A model generated the notes under the pieces. The model was not told the origin of the DNA, did no database searches, and worked only from the letters and a program-made list of their open reading frames with translations. Position numbers and translations under genes: made by a program. Source: DASQEH01 sp963765725 (GTDB lineage Bacteria > Actinomycetota > Actinomycetes > Propionibacteriales > Nocardioidaceae). Taken from it: a stretch of DNA of 64,000 bases. The stretch spans positions 372,001 through 436,000 of the forward strand of contig CAVXXI010000001.1 in the NCBI GenBank assembly GCA_963765725.1. The letters are read 5' to 3'. This document shows positions 8,625-18,260 of this stretch, piece by piece (the stretch's first letter is position 1; each line of letters opens with the position of its first letter).

Positions 8625-9398
8625 GTGCAGGATGCCGAGCTGACGCCCGCCCGGGCGGAGCTGTGCGCCGAGCTGGGCGTACCGGGGCTCGACGCGGACC
8701 TGCTCCACCGTGCCCTGACTCATCGGTCGTTCGCGTACGAGAACGGCGGTCTGCCCACCAACGAGAGGCTCGAGTTCCTCGGTGACTCCGTCCTCGGCGT
8801 GGTCGTCACCGAGGCGCTGTACCGGGCACACCCCGACCTCTCCGAAGGACGGCTCGCCAAGCTTCGGGCCGCCGTGGTCAACGCCCGCGCCCTCGCCGAC
8901 GTCGCGCGCACGCTCGGGCTCGGCTCCCACATCCTGCTCGGCCGCGGCGAGGAGTCGACCGGTGGCCGCGACAAGTCGTCCATCCTGTCCGACACCGTGG
9001 AGGCCGTAATCGGGGCCATCTACCTCGACCAGGGCTTCACGGTCGCGGGCGAGGTAGTGCACCGACTGTTCGACCCGTTGATGGCCGCTGCCGCCGATCT
9101 GGGCGCCGGACTCGACTGGAAGACCAGCCTGCAGGAGCTCGCGGCCGATCTCGGCCTGGGCGTCCCCGAGTACATCCTCGAAGACAGCGGCCCCGACCAC
9201 GAGAAGACGTTCGTCGCCCAGGTCCGGGTCGGCGACAGCGTGTACGGGCACGGCACCGGCCGCTCGAAGAAGGAGGCCGAGCAGCAGGCCGCCGAGACCG
9301 GCTGGCGCGCCATCCGGGCCGACGACCCGCTGAAGGCCGCCGCTGCGTCGCGCGACGTCGACGGGTACGTCGTCTTCGACGCACCTCACGTGCTCTGA
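8625..9398 (+). CDS. rnc: Ribonuclease III
   Basis: 257 residues. The catalytic domain carries the signature NERLEFLGDS (about 46-55) and the second acidic site SDTVEAVIGAIYLD (about 125-138). A C-terminal double-stranded-RNA-binding domain covers about 160-230, including GRSKKEAEQQAA. It cleaves dsRNA in rRNA precursors and mRNAs. The GTG 8625 has GGAG five bases upstream. It follows rpmF by 12 bases and precedes mutM by 7, the standard actinobacterial order. Confidence 0.96.
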   Translation: MQDAELTPARAELCAELGVPGLDADLLHRALTHRSFAYENGGLPTNERLEFLGDSVLGVVVTEALYRAHPDLSEGRLAKLRAAVVNARALADVARTLGLGSHILLGRGEESTGGRDKSSILSDTVEAVIGAIYLDQGFTVAGEVVHRLFDPLMAAAADLGAGLDWKTSLQELAADLGLGVPEYILEDSGPDHEKTFVAQVRVGDSVYGHGTGRSKKEAEQQAAETGWRAIRADDPLKAAAASRDVDGYVVFDAPHVL

Positions 9399-9405
9399 CC
9401 TGCCG

Positions 9406-10257
9406 TTGCCCGAGCTACCCGAGGTCGAGGTCGTCCGGCGAGGACTCGAGCGGTACGTCGTCGGGGCGACTGTCGAGCGCGTCCGGGTCCTGCACCCGCG
9501 GCCACTGCGGCGACACCTTGCCGGGCCGGCCGACTTCGCTACCCGTCTGACCGGCCGCCGGATCGTCGCCACCCGGCGGAGGGGCAAGTACCTGTGGCTC
9601 GCGCTCGACTCGGGCGACGCGGTACTGGGCCACCTGGGCATGAGCGGCCAGCTCCTCGTCGTGCCACGCGCAGCTCCCCCCGAGCGGCATCTCCGCGTCG
9701 TGCTGGAGCTCGACGACGGCCTCGACCTGCGGTTCGCCGACCAGAGGATGTTCGGGGGGCTCTTCATCTCGGCGGACGGCGCCGACCTGCCGCCGGAGAT
9801 CGCCCACATCGCCCGCGACCCGCTCGACCCCGCGTTCGACGAGGTCGTGTTCGAGGCGGCGGTCCACCGCAGGAGGACCGGGGTCAAGCGGGCGCTCCTG
9901 GACCAGTCCCTGATCTCCGGCGTGGGCAACATCTACGCGGACGAGGCGCTGTGGGCGGCTCGCCTGCACTATGCCCGCCCGACCGAGACGTTGCGGCGTA
10001 CGGAGCTCCGTCGGCTGCTGTACGAGGTCCGGGCCGTCATGACCCGTGCCCTCGACCAGGGCGGGACATCCTTCGACGCGCTGTACGTCAACGTCAACGG
10101 CGAGTCCGGCTACTTCGACCGATCCCTGGCGGTGTACGGGCAGGAGGGGCGGCCGTGCCCCCGCTGCGGCACCCCGATCCGTCGCGACGCGTTCATGAAC
10201 CGGTCGTCGTACACCTGCCCGAGATGCCAGCCGAGGCCGCGCCGGGCCCGCTGGTAG
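9406..10257 (+). CDS. mutM: Formamidopyrimidine-DNA glycosylase (Fpg/MutM)
   Basis: 283 residues. The mature N-terminus PELPEVEVVRRGL gives the catalytic proline and glutamate, which forces a TTG start at 9406. The helix-two-turn-helix LLDQSLISGVGNIYADEALW and the C-terminal zinc finger CPRCGTP...YTCPRCQ are complete. It removes 8-oxoguanine and formamidopyrimidines and nicks the abasic site. It follows rnc by seven bases. Confidence 0.96.
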   Translation: MPELPEVEVVRRGLERYVVGATVERVRVLHPRPLRRHLAGPADFATRLTGRRIVATRRRGKYLWLALDSGDAVLGHLGMSGQLLVVPRAAPPERHLRVVLELDDGLDLRFADQRMFGGLFISADGADLPPEIAHIARDPLDPAFDEVVFEAAVHRRRTGVKRALLDQSLISGVGNIYADEALWAARLHYARPTETLRRTELRRLLYEVRAVMTRALDQGGTSFDALYVNVNGESGYFDRSLAVYGQEGRPCPRCGTPIRRDAFMNRSSYTCPRCQPRPRRARW

Positions 10258-10264
10258 GCAGGCT

Positions 10265-10513
10265 TCAGCCGTTGCCTGGCGCCGGGCGGCGCGCCAGCTC
10301 GGCGGTGATCTCGGGAGGCACGTGGCCGTCGGCGTCGATCGGGGTCCAGAGTTCGCTGCGGAGCCACTCCGACCCGCAGCCCGTACAGACGAAGACCGCC
10401 GCGCGATCTCCGACTGCCCCGACCGCCACCGACTCCTCGGTACGCGTCCACACGCAGACCGACTGACACGGTTCCGCGGCGAGGACTCGGGCACCTGGAA
10501 GCGGCTCGCTCAT
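10265..10513 (-). CDS. Small four-cysteine protein, unknown function
   Basis: 82 residues starting at the ATG at 10513-10511. Two cysteine pairs, C16-x3-C20 and C43-x2-C46 (FVCTGCGSEW), suggest a small zinc ribbon. The frame is open further upstream but the extra residues look like read-through. It converges on mutM with 7 bases between stops. No family name is recognised. Confidence 0.5.
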   Translation of the reverse strand: MSEPLPGARVLAAEPCQSVCVWTRTEESVAVGAVGDRAAVFVCTGCGSEWLRSELWTPIDADGHVPPEITAELARRPAPGNG

Positions 10514-10743
10514 GGGCCTAGTGTGCCCGCCCCCGTGGCTGCCGGCTCCGGCATTCGCGCGCTCGCGCCCGGCGCCCGAAAGGACCCCGACCTGCAGGTC
10601 GAAGTTGACCCGAACCTCCTCAAGTGTCACCCTGGAGACAGCAGCAGCGAACCTCTTCGCCGGCTCCCGGCGCATCGCGCCGAGGCTTCACGCCGGCGTC
10701 CTCCCCCCGCTGCGCGACACAACCTGGCTCTTGGAGGGCATTC

Positions 10744-10947
10744 ATGGCAAAGGCTCTGCTCGGGTACATGGGCGGTGACGCCCGCCTGATGGAGGAGAAC
10801 CGCCGGCTGCGTCGCCGACTTGCGGATCTCGAAGCCGTGGTCTTGCGGCTGCAGGCCGAGAACGACGCCCTGGCAGCGCGCCTGCATGACGGCGAGCTGC
10901 TCGTCGTACCGGACGACATCCGCGCTCGGGTGACCGCTTCCGCCTGA
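10744..10947 (+). CDS. Small coiled-coil protein conserved beside smc
   Basis: 67 residues. It begins MAKALLGYMGGDARL and then has a heptad-like helix (about 17-50, EENRRLRRRLADLEAVVLRL) rich in Leu, Arg and Glu, ending in a short hydrophobic/acidic tail. Similar small proteins occur near smc in other actinobacteria; no function is established that I know of. The ATG has a strong GGAGGG at 10733-10738. A terminator-like hairpin follows it. Confidence 0.7.
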   Translation: MAKALLGYMGGDARLMEENRRLRRRLADLEAVVLRLQAENDALAARLHDGELLVVPDDIRARVTASA

Positions 10948-10972
10948 CGGCGGACTTCCGACCCGGCTGGTG

Positions 10973-11002
10973 AAGGCACCGGCCGGGGTCCGGCCGTGCC
11001 TT
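10973..11002 (+). terminator. Strong GC hairpin, probable terminator before smc
   Basis: AAGGCAC-CGGCCGG (10973-10986) pairs with CCGGCCGTGCCTT (10990-11002) around a three-base loop GGT, giving about 13 pairs with one bulged C. It ends in TT followed by C, so the U-tract is short. It separates the small coiled-coil gene from smc. Confidence 0.55.
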
Positions 11003-11101
11003 CGGCGTGGTGCAGCCGTCGATGTCAGTGTGCACGGTTAGTGTCGAGGCGAGTCTTCCCCGGCCCGATACGGCGACGAGCGCCTGGCGAAGGAGCACCG
11101 C

Positions 11102-14100
11102 TTGCACCTCAAGACGCTGACGCTGCGCGGCTTCAAGTCGTTCGCCTCGTCCACGACGTTGCGGCTCGAGCCGGGCATCACCTGCATCGTCGGGCCTAAC
11201 GGCTCCGGCAAGTCCAACGTGGTGGATGCGCTGGCCTGGGTGATGGGCGAGCAGGGAGCGCGCAGCCTGCGCGGCGGCAAGATGGAAGACGTCATCTTCG
11301 CCGGCACGTCGGTACGCCCGCCGCTGGGTCGCGCCGAGGTGCTGCTGACGATCGACAACTCCGATGGGGCGCTGCCGATCGACTATGCCGAGGTGACGAT
11401 ATCGCGCACGATGTTCCGCAACGGCGGGTCGGACTACGCCATCAACGGGCAGGTGTGCAGGCTTCTCGACGTCCAGGAGTTGCTCAGCGACTCCGGCATT
11501 GGGCGCGAGATGCACGTCATCGTCGGACAGGGACAGCTCGACGACATCCTCCGCGCCTCGCCTGAGGAGCGGCGCGGGTTCATCGAAGAGGCCGCGGGCG
11601 TCCTCAAGCACCGCAGACGCAAGGAGAAGGCGGTCCGCAAGCTCGACGCGACCGAGGGCAACCTGACGCGGCTCGCAGACCTGCTCGGCGAGATCCGCCG
11701 GCAGCTCAAACCCCTCGGGCGGCAGGCAGAGGTGGCTCGACGGGCCTCGACCGTGCAGGTGGAGGCCCGCGACGCACGCGCCCGGCTGCTCGCCGACGAC
11801 GTCGTCGCCCTGCAGCAGGCGCTGGCAGCGGAGCTCGCGGACGAGGAGGCTTTGGTGGCGCGGCGTCACCACACCGAGACCGAGCTGGCAGCCGCGAGGA
11901 CCGTCGAGCTGGAGCTGGAAGTCGCCCTCAGCTCCGATGCGCCGCTGCTCGCCGTCGCCCAGGAGACCTGGTTCGCCCTGGCGGGGCTGCGTGAACGGGT
12001 CAGGGCCACGGCCGGCCTCGCCGCCGAGCGCGCCCGGAACACCGCGGACGATCCCGGTGACCTTCCCTCCATGCGGGACCCCGAGGAGCTGCAGGCCGAG
12101 GCGGTGCGGTTGCGCGCCGAGGAGGCCGACCTCGCGCGTGACCTCGATAACCGCCGGCAGGCACTGGACGAGGCCATCGCGCTGCGGCAGCTGGACGAGT
12201 CCGCCCACGCCGCCGAGGACCGCCGCGTCGCCGAGCTGCTGCGTGCCGCGGGCGACCGCCGGGAGGGACTCGCCCGGCTCAACGGGCAGGTCAACACGCT
12301 GCGCAGCCGCGCGGCGGCGGCCGAGGAGGAGATGGGCAGGTTGCACTCGGCTCGCGACGAGGCGGCGACCCGCGCGGAGCGCGCCCGCCGGGACTTCACG
12401 ACGCTGGAGACCACCATCGCCGGGCTCGATGCCGGCGAGCGGGGGCTGGACGCAGAGTACGAGAGTGCGTGCGCCCTGGTCCATGACATCGACGACCGGC
12501 TGGAGAAGCTGCGCTCGCAGGCCCGGGCCGCCGACAGCGAGCGGGGCGCGCTGGCGGCCCGTCTCGACGCGCTCCAGCTCGGCCTCACGGGCCGGGACGG
12601 CGTGGGTGCGCTGCTGTCGGCGTCTGCTCCACCGGCCGGCGTGATCGGCTCCCTGGCGTCGCTGATCGGCGTCCGGCACGGGTTCGAGACAGCCATCGCC
12701 GTGGCCCTCGGGGCGGCGTCGGACTCGGCGGCCGTGGATGGGCTCGATGCTGCCCTCGACGTGGTCGACTACCTCAAGGAGGCCGATCTCGGCCGGGCGG
12801 GGCTCGTGGTCGCCGGTGACGGCTCCGACGACGCAGCCGAACGCGCCGCGTGGCCGCCGCTTCCGGCGGGGGCCGTCTACGCGGTGGACACCGTCGACGC
12901 TCCCGCGCGTGTGCGCCCGGCCCTGACCCGGCTGCTTCGCAGAGTCGCGGTCGTCGACGACGTCGTCGCCGGCCGCACCCTCGTCGACGCGCAGCCCGAC
13001 TGTGTGGCCGTGACCTCCACCGGCGACCTGATCGGCGCCTGGTTCGTCGCGGGAGGCTCGTCGGCGCGGCCGAGCCTCATCGAGGTGCAGGCAGCCGTCG
13101 ACGAGGTGACCAGGGCGATCGCCGCCGCCGCCGGTGACGCGGAGCGGCTGCGCTTCGAGTTGAGTGCCCTCGATGCCGAGCGCGTCGACGCCCAGGGGCG
13201 CGCTGACGTCGCGTTGGCGAAGCTGCACGAGTCCGACGCTGCGATGGCCGCGATCGCCGAGGAGCTCGGGCACCTCGGGTCGCAGGCGAAGGCAGCGGCC
13301 GCCGAGGCCGCCCGCATCGACGCCGCCATCACCGCGGTCGGCGAGGCCAGGACGGCCGATCTCTCCGGCCTGGCCGACCTCGAGCTGCGCCTCTCTGCGG
13401 CCGACGCCGGCACCGACTCCGAGCCCGACGTCGCCGAGCTCGAGCGGCTGGCGGAGGCTGCCCGGTCCGCACGGCAGCGCGAGACCGAGGTCAGGCTGTC
13501 CCTGCGTACCGCCGAGGAGCGCAGCCGCGCGCTGCACGGGCGAGCCGAGGCGTTGGAGCGCTCTGCCGAGCTCGAGCGGGCGGCACACGAGCGCGCCCGG
13601 GTCCGGCAGGAGAGGCGGCGTCGGGAGCACCGCGCGGCGGTATCCGTCGGAAAGGCCGCCGAGATCGTGCTCACCCGCCTCGAGAGCTCGGTCGCCTCCG
13701 CCCAGGAGCGGCGGACCGAGGTCGAGGGCTCGCGTGCTCAGCGCGAGGCCGAGCTTGCCGCTCGCCGGGCACGCGTGCGCGAGCTCGAGGCCGAGCACGC
13801 GGCTCTCACCGACAGCGTGCACCGCGACGACCTCCTCCGTGCCGAGCACCGGCTGCGGATCGAGCAGCTCGAGCAGCGCGCGCTCGACGAGCTCGGCCTC
13901 GACCTCGACACGCTCGTCGCCGACTTCGGACCCCACCAGCCCGTACCCGCCGGTCGGCCCGCACCGGACGACGACCCCGACGTCGTGGTCGAGGCGCGCC
14001 CGTACGTCCGCGAGGAGCAGCAGCGCCGGCTTCAGGTCCGCCGAGCGGGCCCTGGCTCAGCTCGGACGGATCAACCCGCTCGCACTCGAGGAGTTCGACG

Positions 14101-14669
14101 CGCTCGAGGAGCGGCACCGCTTCCTCAGCGAGCAGCTCGACGACCTCAAGAAGACCCGACGCGACCTCCTGGAGATCGTGCGCGAGGTCGACTCGCGGGT
14201 ACAGGAGGTGTTCGCCGCGGCGTACGCCGACGTCGCCCGCGAGTTCGCGGCGCTGTTCACACGGCTGTTCCCTGGCGGCGAGGGGAGCCTCGAGCTGACC
14301 GACCCCGACGACCTGCTGTCGACGGGGATCGAGGTCTCGGCCCGGCCCGCCGGCAAGAAGATCAAGCGCCTGTCGCTGCTGTCGGGCGGGGAGCGCTCGC
14401 TGGTAGCCGTGACCTTCTTGCTCGCCCTCTTCCGCGCCCGGCCGTCGCCGTTCTACATCCTCGACGAGGTTGAGGCGGCTCTCGACGACACCAACCTCGG
14501 TCGGCTCCTGGACGTCTACGAGGAGCTGCGCGAGGCGTCGCAGCTCGTGGTCATCACGCACCAGAAGCGGACGATGGAGGTGGCCGACGCCCTGTACGGG
14601 GTCTCGATGCGCGGTGACGGGGTCTCCGCGCTGGTGAGCTCCCGTCTGCGGGAGCGCGAGCCGGCCTGA
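11102..14669 (+). CDS. smc: Chromosome partition protein SMC (frameshifted in this sequence)
   Basis: About 1188 residues after correction, normal for SMC. The N-terminal head has Walker A GPNGSGKSN (about 31-39) and the Q-loop region; a first coiled coil follows, then the hinge (about 500-650), then the returning coiled coil. The C-terminal head has the signature LSLLSGGERSL and Walker B FYILDEVEAALDD. The TTG start at 11102 has AAGGAG at 11090-11095. One extra base at about 14030-14033 moves the frame just before SAERALAQLGRINPLALEEF. Without correction the protein would lose its C-terminal ATPase half. SMC condenses and segregates the chromosome with ScpAB. Confidence 0.95.
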
Positions 14670-14851
14670 TCCTCCGGTGTCGCCGGCCTCACCGGCTCGG
14701 GTGCGTGAAGCCCGGCGAGGTTACGTCCGTCACAGTTACCGCCAATCACCGGCATCGGCCTCGCTGCCCACCGTCGGCGTGTAACGATTGAAGGAGAGGC
14801 GCGAGCACGCAGCCGCGCCCAGCATCCCACCTCCGAGAGAATGTCTTCCTC

Positions 14852-15004
14852 ATGCTGCTCATCGCCTTCGCCCTGCTGGTCATCGTCGCCGTCGCCGGTC
14901 TGGTCACCGCCTACGTCGCGTTCCCCCACCGCGGGCAGGCGATCCCCCACGCCGCCTGGCTGTCCGACGCGATGGTGAAGGCCTCCGACAAGCTCCGCCC
15001 CTGA
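14852..15004 (+). CDS. Small membrane protein between smc and ftsY
   Basis: 50 residues. ATG 14852 is followed by one hydrophobic helix (about 2-25, LLIAFALLVIVAVAGLVTAY) and a short soluble tail AIPHAAWLSDAMVKASDKL. The reading frame is tight, with typical high-GC third positions. Its position between smc and ftsY suggests a co-transcribed small protein, but no family or function is recognised. Confidence 0.55.
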   Translation: MLLIAFALLVIVAVAGLVTAYVAFPHRGQAIPHAAWLSDAMVKASDKLRP

Positions 15005-15050
15005 CCGTCTCACCGGCCGGCTCCTCGGCCGTCTGCAAGGATGACTGACC

Positions 15051-16232
15051 GTGCTTGAGTTCGTGTACATCGCCGTCGGCCTGATCGTCGTCGGCCTGGC
15101 CCTGATCGTCGGCCTGGTCAGCACCAGGACCCGACGGCGCCCGCCCGCCGCTCCGCCGACCCGTCCCGCGCCGGACCTGCGTACCGGCACCGGGACGACC
15201 GACGAGACCGAGACCTCGGCCGGCCGGCCGTCAGGCGCTACCGCGGTCACGCTTCCCGACGACATCGCGGTGGAGGACTCCGCCGCGTCGGTCGTCATCG
15301 AACGCCCCGAGCCCGCGGCCGGTCGCCTGCAGCGGCTCCGCGCCCGGCTCGCCCGGTCGCAGTCGACCCTGGGACGGGCTCTGCTCGCCCTGCTGTCTCG
15401 TGACCGCCTCGACGAGGAGACCTGGGAGGAGATCGAGGACACCCTCCTGGCCGCCGACGTTGGCGTCGCTCCGACCCAGGAGCTCGTCGAACGGCTTCGC
15501 AACCGGGTACGGGTCGAGGGTGCGTCCGGCGCCCAGGCCTCGGCGCTGCTGCGTGAGGAGCTCGTGGCGATGCTCGACCCGGCCCTGGACCGCGACCTCC
15601 ACGCGGACCGGCTCGAGGGCAAGCCCGGCGTGGTGATGGTCGTCGGTGTGAACGGCGTCGGGAAGACGACGACGGTCGGCAAGATCGCGCGACTGCTGGT
15701 GGCCCAGGACAAGGACGTGCTGCTGGGAGCCGCGGACACGTTCCGGGCCGCCGCCGCCGACCAGCTGCAGACGTGGGGCGAGCGCGTCGGCGTGCCGACC
15801 GTGCGCGGCGCGGAAGGTGCCGACCCGGCCAGCGTGGCGTTCGAGGCGACACGCGCGGGCGTCGAGCAGGAGGTCGACACCGTCCTCATCGACACCGCCG
15901 GACGCTTGCACACCAAGACCGGCCTGATGGACGAGCTTGGCAAGATGAAGCGCGTCGTGGAAAAGCAGGCGCTGGTCGACGAGGTGCTCCTCGTCATCGA
16001 CGCGACCACGGGGCAGAACGGCCTCACCCAGGCGAGGATCTTCGCCGAGGTGGTCGACGTCACCGGCATCGTCCTCACCAAACTCGACGGCACGGCGAAG
16101 GGCGGCATCGTGATCGCCGTCCAGCGCGAGCTCAAGGTGCCCGTGAAGCTGGTAGGGCTCGGCGAAGGGGCCGACGACCTCGCCCCGTTCGAGGTGGACG
16201 CCTTCGTCGACGCGCTGCTGGGCTCGAGCTGA
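15051..16232 (+). CDS. ftsY: Signal recognition particle receptor FtsY
   Basis: 393 residues. An N-terminal hydrophobic anchor (about 3-23) is followed by an acidic/Pro-rich linker, the helical N domain and the NG GTPase. G1 is GVNGVGKTTT near residue 200, then GAADTFRAAAADQL, DTAGRL and TKLDGTAKGG. FtsY docks the SRP (Ffh with 4.5S RNA; ffh lies at 21612) at the membrane for co-translational insertion. The GTG 15051 is used. The visible N-terminal membrane anchor is typical of actinobacterial FtsY. Confidence 0.96.
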   Translation: MLEFVYIAVGLIVVGLALIVGLVSTRTRRRPPAAPPTRPAPDLRTGTGTTDETETSAGRPSGATAVTLPDDIAVEDSAASVVIERPEPAAGRLQRLRARLARSQSTLGRALLALLSRDRLDEETWEEIEDTLLAADVGVAPTQELVERLRNRVRVEGASGAQASALLREELVAMLDPALDRDLHADRLEGKPGVVMVVGVNGVGKTTTVGKIARLLVAQDKDVLLGAADTFRAAAADQLQTWGERVGVPTVRGAEGADPASVAFEATRAGVEQEVDTVLIDTAGRLHTKTGLMDELGKMKRVVEKQALVDEVLLVIDATTGQNGLTQARIFAEVVDVTGIVLTKLDGTAKGGIVIAVQRELKVPVKLVGLGEGADDLAPFEVDAFVDALLGSS

Positions 16233-16245
16233 GCCGACGCGTCAC

Positions 16246-17199
16246 GTGACGGCGGGTGCGGTCGACTTCGTTACCGAAGTCCCGGTGGCCGGTGACCTCG
16301 ACGTCTCCTGGATCCACGGGTCGCCTCCCGGGCGAGGCAACCTCGACCCGCCGCTGCAGGTGCACGCGTACGACGAGCACACGTACGTGCTCCGGCAGAG
16401 CAAGGCGCTGAGCTACGAGGCGCCGTTCCTGTACCTGATGTTCGGCAACCAGCGGGCCGTGCTCTTCGACACCGGGGCCACCGCCAGCCCGGACCGGTTC
16501 CCGCTGCGCGAGACCGTCGACCGACTGGTGCGCCAATGGCTCGCCGCCAACCCGCGAGCGTCGTACGGCCTCGTCGTCGCGCACACCCACGGACACGGCG
16601 ACCACGTCGCGGGCGACGGCCAGTTCTCGTCGCGTCCGTCGACGACCATCGTCGGCACGGACCTCGACGCGGTGCGCCGGTTCTTCGGCTTCAACGACTG
16701 GCCGAAGGACCGAGTGGAGTTCGACCTAGGCGGCCGGGTGCTCGAGGTGAGCGCCGTGCCGGGCCACCACCGCGCCTCGATCGCCGTGTACGACCCGTGG
16801 ACCGGCTGGCTGCTCACCGGGGACACCGTGTACCCGGGTCGGCTCTACGTCGAGGACATGCCCGCGTTCGTCCGAAGCCTCGACCGGCTGGTGGACACCA
16901 CCGCCCGGCAGCAGGTCACCGCGGTGCTGGGCTGCCATATCGAGATGAGCCGGCGGCCCGGGCACGACTACCCGATCGGCTGCACCTACCAGCCGAACGA
17001 GCACCCGCTTGCGATGAGCGCGCATCGGCTGACGGCAATACGCGATGCGGCCGTCTCGGTGGCCGACCGGCCGGGACCGCACCGGTACGACGACTTCACC
17101 ATCTTCAACGGCCCGTGCACTCCAGAGGTCGTCCGGCAACTGGCCCGAATGACCTGGGGGCTGATCCGGGACCTGGTCGTGGGCGGCCGACACGCCTGA
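16246..17199 (+). CDS. Metallo-beta-lactamase-fold hydrolase
   Basis: 317 residues. The zinc site HTHGHGDHVAG (about 120-130) is the canonical H-x-H-x-D-H motif; LFDTGAT precedes it and GHHRASIAVYD, TGDTVYPG and LGCHIEM supply the later ligands. It starts at GTG 16246, 13 bases after ftsY. The substrate is unknown: the fold covers glyoxalase II, lactonases and RNases, and nothing here singles one out. Confidence 0.85.
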   Translation: MTAGAVDFVTEVPVAGDLDVSWIHGSPPGRGNLDPPLQVHAYDEHTYVLRQSKALSYEAPFLYLMFGNQRAVLFDTGATASPDRFPLRETVDRLVRQWLAANPRASYGLVVAHTHGHGDHVAGDGQFSSRPSTTIVGTDLDAVRRFFGFNDWPKDRVEFDLGGRVLEVSAVPGHHRASIAVYDPWTGWLLTGDTVYPGRLYVEDMPAFVRSLDRLVDTTARQQVTAVLGCHIEMSRRPGHDYPIGCTYQPNEHPLAMSAHRLTAIRDAAVSVADRPGPHRYDDFTIFNGPCTPEVVRQLARMTWGLIRDLVVGGRHA

Positions 17200-17226
17200 A
17201 CGCCGGCCGAAGGGCGCCCGCTCTTG

Positions 17227-18096
17227 CTACGAGGCGACTTCCTCGGCGGGCGTCATCGCCCACCGGACGGTACGGGTGAACAGCTCGCCTGCGGCGCGTC
17301 CCGCGACCGCCTCGGTCACCGGCAGGTAGGGCAGCCACAGCGGCAGCCGCGCCCAGACCGGCAACAGGCCGACGGCGGCCGCACCGAGGGCCGGGTACGC
17401 CGGTCGGAAGACGAGCGGTACGGGCGGGTTCAGGAGCATGAACCGGGCCGCCGAGCGGGCCTCGGGCGTGCCGGCGAGCTCCGGGCGGTACGCGGCGAGC
17501 TGGTCGCGCAGCTCGTCAACCGTGGCCGGCGGCGCGACGACCCCCAGCGCCTCGGCGACCCGTGCGGTGTCCGCGACGTACCCGTCGCAGGCGGCTGCGT
17601 CGAGCGGCTCGGCCCCGTAGCGCTGGTAGGCGCGTAGGAAGCTGTCGACCTCGACGAGATGCACCCACTTGAGCAGGTGCGGGTCCGACGCGGAGTACGG
17701 CCGGCCGTCCGGAGCGATCCCCGTGACCCTGGTGTGGATCTTCTGGATCCGGGCGATCATCGCCTCCGCGTCGGCGGCCGACCCGAAGGTGGTCACGGCG
17801 AGGAAGTGCCCGGTGCGCTGCAGGCGCCCCCACGGGTCGCCCCGGTATCCCGAGTGCGCCGCGACCCCCGCCATCGCGAGCGGGTGCAGGGACTGAAGCA
17901 ACAGAGCGCGCAGGCCACCGACGAACATGGCCGCGTCACCGTGCACCTGCCGGATCGGGCGGTCGTCGTCGAACCAGTGCGGGCCGTCGGCGGTCTCGAT
18001 CCGGTCGCGCCGGCGCGGCCCCTCGGGGCCCGCGACCCACTCGAACAGCTGGTTGCCGAGGCGTCTGCGGAGGAGGTCTGCCAGCGGGGGAGCCAT
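17227..18096 (-). CDS. DUF2236 oxygenase-like protein (MpaB/Lcp-related)
   Basis: 289 residues starting MAPPLADLLRRRLG at ATG 18096. The DUF2236 hallmark LLQSLHPLAMAGVAAHS (about 70-86) and the later KIHTRVTG are present. Family members related to latex-clearing protein and MpaB bind haem through conserved histidines, but most actinobacterial copies have no assigned substrate. The frame is open upstream to 18258, which would run through the GlnR-like site, so the internal ATG is preferred. It is divergent from amtB. Confidence 0.8.
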   Translation of the reverse strand: MAPPLADLLRRRLGNQLFEWVAGPEGPRRRDRIETADGPHWFDDDRPIRQVHGDAAMFVGGLRALLLQSLHPLAMAGVAAHSGYRGDPWGRLQRTGHFLAVTTFGSAADAEAMIARIQKIHTRVTGIAPDGRPYSASDPHLLKWVHLVEVDSFLRAYQRYGAEPLDAAACDGYVADTARVAEALGVVAPPATVDELRDQLAAYRPELAGTPEARSAARFMLLNPPVPLVFRPAYPALGAAAVGLLPVWARLPLWLPYLPVTEAVAGRAAGELFTRTVRWAMTPAEEVAS

Positions 18097-18114
18097 GTCT
18101 TCGAGTATGCCCGG

Positions 18115-18160
18115 TTCACACGGCTGTAACACGCGGCGGTAATCGTCACGCTGTCGCAAC
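18115..18160 (+). promoter_or_regulatory. Candidate GlnR-type operator upstream of amtB
   Basis: Two half-box pairs fit the actinobacterial GlnR pattern GTnAC-n6-GaAAC. The first is TTCAC (18115-18119) and GTAAC (18126-18130), six bases apart. The second is GTCAC (18145-18149) and GCAAC (18156-18160), also six bases apart. They lie about 100-145 bases before the amtB start, in the divergent region. This fits nitrogen control of amtB-glnB-glnD; binding is inferred. Confidence 0.6.
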
Positions 18161-18260
18161 ACGGGCAGCGCCTCGGCGAAACGTGGCGCCCGCACGCTGG
18201 GGGCATCGCACCAGCCCATCCGGCCACCTTCAGACTGACGGACAGACAAGGAACCCACCG

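Noticed and set aside
10742..13936. Minus-strand open frame of over 1000 codons opposite smc
   Set aside because: It is antisense to SMC and its composition follows the complement of SMC codons; there is no start context or homology.
14020..14040. Programmed ribosomal frameshift in smc
   Set aside because: No slippery heptamer or downstream structure typical of programmed shifting, and no precedent in SMC; a sequence error is simpler.
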